A stretch of DNA of 64,000 nt, taken from assembly GCA_963781665.1 (NCBI GenBank), contig CAWAGA010000002.1, positions 930,001 through 994,000 on the forward strand, written 5' to 3'. The notes beneath the pieces are model-generated. The model was not told the origin of the DNA. It saw only the letters and a list, made by a program, of their open reading frames with translations, and made no database searches. Numbering within the stretch: position 1 is the first letter of the stretch; every line of letters starts with the position of its first letter. The stretch is from JAJYIW01 sp963781665. Its GTDB lineage: Bacteria; Chloroflexota; Anaerolineae; Anaerolineales; Anaerolineaceae. Both the position numbers and the translations under genes were made by a program. Positions 62,117-64,000 of the stretch are shown here, piece after piece.

Positions 62117-62755
62117 TTATGCGATCTGGTGGATTGAAGCACTGCCGCTGACCCGCTGCTGGAGCTTTGGATTGCCAACATAACCCACATCCGCACTGCC
62201 GCTAATTTTCACGTTGAGCGATTCCTGAACCCTGAGAGTCGCATGGCACGACCCGCTTACTCGCACCGACGCAGTCTGGCAGTCCAGGTCTTTACCTTCA
62301 TATCTGCCTGAACCACTGATATGTACGTCCTGGGAAGTCACCTTCCCAGCTAGCTTGAATTTCCCTGAGCCAGAGACCCCCATCTCAAGGTTTTCGGCCG
62401 ACAGATCGCCAATTTGCATATCAGCTGACCCGCTCGCCTCTAACTTTAAATGGTCGGTGCTTATCCTGGCTGAATTCAGCGTTCCACTGCCTGAGACTTT
62501 TACCCCGCGCACGTTTCGCATCGTTACGTAGATTTTGAGGTTTTTGGGAATAATAAGCAAGTCAAGCCAGCTTTTTAAAGAAATAATCAATTCGCTGCCA
62601 CTGACCTCAGTCTTAATCCGCTCCAGCAGATCGGGCTCGCCTTCCAGGATCAGTGATTCGTTCTCTCCCTGGGTTAAAAAGATATCGCCCATACCTTTGA
62701 GGGTAAGGGCATCGAAAGGTCCTACATCACGCGTTTCCTGGATCGCTTTAGCCAT
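62117..62755 (-). CDS. GIN-domain (DUF2807) beta-helix protein without signal peptide
   Basis: A 212-residue protein of the DUF2807 (putative auto-transporter adhesin head, GIN) family: repeated short strands with GSG turns, for example KVSGSGTL, LEASGSADMQIGDL, GVSGSGKFKL, HISGSGRYEG, and RVSGSASI. I start at the ATG 62755, since GGAGGG lies 5 bases upstream; an extra 9 residues to 62782 are unlikely. No signal peptide is seen, although family members are usually exported. The product may therefore stay in the cytoplasm or use another route. Its minus-strand neighbours are the AKR gene and the tRNA. Confidence 0.82.
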   Translation of the reverse strand: MAKAIQETRDVGPFDALTLKGMGDIFLTQGENESLILEGEPDLLERIKTEVSGSELIISLKSWLDLLIIPKNLKIYVTMRNVRGVKVSGSGTLNSARISTDHLKLEASGSADMQIGDLSAENLEMGVSGSGKFKLAGKVTSQDVHISGSGRYEGKDLDCQTASVRVSGSCHATLRVQESLNVKISGSADVGYVGNPKLQQRVSGSASIHQIA

Positions 62756-62849
62756 GGTCCCTCCATCACGATGAATAAACAAGGATCAAAAAACGAGAAT
62801 CAGATATTGAATGTTAGGAACGTTTTACCTGGTTCAAGATTATTCTATT

Positions 62850-63833
62850 TTACCAGTATTGGTGGACCAGCGGTTTGATCATCGAAGTGTAAATGGCGTC
62901 GATCCGAGACATCGTTTCAGCCGGGAGCGCCTCCAGTTCAGCCGAGGCGGCATTCTCCTCTACCTGAGCGGGACGCTTTGCTCCGGGAATTGCGCAAGTT
63001 ACGGCATCAAACATGAGAATCCAGCGCAATGCCATTTGCGCCATGGACACTCCGGCGGGGACGAGCGACCGCAGGGCTGCGACGGCTTCAAGGGCTACTT
63101 CAAAATCCACGCCGCCGAAAGTTTCGCCCCGGTCGAAAGATTCTCCATGACGGTTGAAATTGCGATGATCATCTGGCGCAAACTGCGAATCCGCCCGCAT
63201 TTTCCCGGCTAACAATCCGGATGCCAGAGGCACCCTTGCCAGGATGCCGACCTGGCGGTGTTTAGCTGCTTCAAAAAAGCGATCGGCCGGCCTCTGGCGA
63301 AATATATTAAAGATGATCTGCACCGTCTGTACGGCGGGATATTCAATAGCCTTGAGCCCTTCTTCAACTTTTTCGACGCTGACGCCGTAGTATCGAACTT
63401 TTCCTTGCCTGACCAGGTCATCCAGGATCCCAAAAATTTCCGGCGTGTAATAAGCGTCCATCGGCGGACAATGCAACTGCAAAAGGTCCAGCGCTTCTGT
63501 TTGCAAGTTCTTGAGACTGCTTTCGACAAATCCAGTCAAGTTTTTACGGTTATACCCACTGGTCACATGCGGATCAAGCTTGCGGCCAGCCTTGGTGGCG
63601 ATGATGATCGATTCCTTACGCTCCTTCTTCAAGCGCGCTAATAACCGTTCGCTGCGCCCGTCGCCATATACGTCAGCCGTGTCGAAAAAGTTCACACCTA
63701 AATCAACCGCCCGGTTGATAGCAGCCAGAGAATCACGGTCGTCTACTCCTCCCCAGGAACCACCAATGGCCCAGCTCCCGAAACTGATGGTGGATACTTT
63801 CCAGCCGGTCCTGCCCAGGTCACGATATTGCAT
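62850..63833 (-). CDS. Aldo/keto reductase
   Basis: NADPH-dependent TIM-barrel oxidoreductase, about 327 residues from the ATG at 63833, chosen because GGGAGG lies 7-8 bases upstream and QYRDLGRTGWKVSTISFG is the family opening. The catalytic Asp and Tyr lie in FFDTADVYGDGRSE (about 48-61), Lys in IIATKAGRK (about 76-84) and His in LLQLHCPP (about 114-121). It probably reduces aldehydes or keto-sugars; the substrate is not known. The stop of the partial gene upstream lies 22 bases before its start, so they may be co-transcribed. Confidence 0.88.
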   Translation of the reverse strand: MQYRDLGRTGWKVSTISFGSWAIGGSWGGVDDRDSLAAINRAVDLGVNFFDTADVYGDGRSERLLARLKKERKESIIIATKAGRKLDPHVTSGYNRKNLTGFVESSLKNLQTEALDLLQLHCPPMDAYYTPEIFGILDDLVRQGKVRYYGVSVEKVEEGLKAIEYPAVQTVQIIFNIFRQRPADRFFEAAKHRQVGILARVPLASGLLAGKMRADSQFAPDDHRNFNRHGESFDRGETFGGVDFEVALEAVAALRSLVPAGVSMAQMALRWILMFDAVTCAIPGAKRPAQVEENAASAELEALPAETMSRIDAIYTSMIKPLVHQYW

Positions 63834-63855
63834 CAAAATACCTCCCCAAAAAAGA

Positions 63856-64000
63856 TCATACTGCTTTCGGTTCCGGCATCGCCGGAATGATATCCAGGGT
63901 TTTATCAAACACATCATTCAGAATCATCTTCCCCATCTCATCGCCATACGTCGAAAGCTGATCAGCTTTATTGGGATCGTCCATGGCAATAGACTCGGTC
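63856..64000 (-). CDS. 3' end of an unidentified gene (partial)
   Basis: A reading frame entering from the right edge ends at TGA 63856-63858. The visible 47 residues include the segments MDDPNKADQLSTYGDEMGKM and DVFDKTLDIIPAMPEPKAV. I do not recognise the family. The stop lies 22 bases before the aldo/keto reductase start, in the same direction, so this gene is probably the upstream member of that operon. Confidence 0.6.
   Translation of the reverse strand, partial: TESIAMDDPNKADQLSTYGDEMGKMILNDVFDKTLDIIPAMPEPKAV

Noticed and set aside
1..64000. CRISPR arrays, prophage, insertion sequences or defence islands
   Set aside because: No regular repeat-spacer pattern, transposase, integrase or known defence gene seen; DUF429 and HD genes alone do not make a defence system.

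Overview
The window looks like a chromosomal piece of a Chloroflexota bacterium of the Anaerolineae type. I infer this from the mix of GC-moderate genes, several starts with a -10 box about six bases upstream and no ribosome site, a PhoPR-PstSCAB-PhoU locus without spore or outer-membrane genes, a fused ECF ATPase and a very large FtsX-type permease. No rRNA or marker gene fixes the taxonomy. No CRISPR array, prophage, transposase or integrase is visible.

Region 1 (1-12,000, minus strand) is a surface-polysaccharide locus read from right to left: Wzm/Wzt-type ABC export genes, then two glycosyltransferase runs enclosing a three-enzyme UDP-sugar set (RmlD-like reductase, CapE-type 4,6-dehydratase, 2-epimerase) that fits a UDP-L-QuiNAc or similar UDP-L-HexNAc pathway, and a WecG/TagA enzyme at the end. 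Base composition changes abruptly inside wzt near 10,406: everything beyond is AT-rich, suggesting an exchanged cassette.

Region 2 (12,390-19,142, plus strand) holds a DinB-like protein, a two-domain dehydrogenase (MDR plus Gfo/Idh/MocA), a heparinase II/III-like lyase, a cold-shock protein with its own promoter, leader hairpin and terminator, and a WbuB-like glycosyltransferase.

Region 3 (19,205-26,835) is the phosphate regulon: PhoP/PhoR-type two-component genes, then pstS-pstC-pstA-pstB-phoU. pstS is preceded by four TTAAC-like hexamers spaced exactly 11 bp apart, a good Pho box.

Region 4 (26,936-35,121) is a tightly packed run of nine genes: two thymidylate-kinase-like paralogues (the second with Arg for the Walker A Lys), a CHAD protein, a metallophosphoesterase, a stand-alone copy of the HD domain normally found at the C-terminus of exopolyphosphatase, a SAM hydrolase, and a full ECF importer (fused A-A', S, T). 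Next to the pst-phoU genes it suggests a polyphosphate/nucleotide module not standard in well-studied bacteria. This is the part most worth following up.

Region 5 (35,431-50,417) is metabolic: a UbiA prenyltransferase, two unrecognised proteins, a DUF429 protein, 5-oxoprolinase PxpBCA, a surface CAP-LysM protein, a P5C-dehydrogenase-like ALDH, a 2-hydroxyacid dehydrogenase, a HAD hydrolase, a quinone oxidoreductase, a URO-D-like enzyme and glycerol kinase. An 85-base imperfect palindrome lies at 38,576-38,660.

Region 6 (50,544-64,000) has an EamA transporter, a second URO-D-like enzyme, a multi-TM histidine kinase with its response regulator, and a MacAB/FtsX-type ABC system with two ATPases (one with an AbrB-like tail) and a frameshifted lipoprotein adaptor. 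Then come tRNA-Arg(CCT), a GIN-domain protein without signal peptide, an aldo/keto reductase, and the 3' end of an unidentified gene at the window edge.
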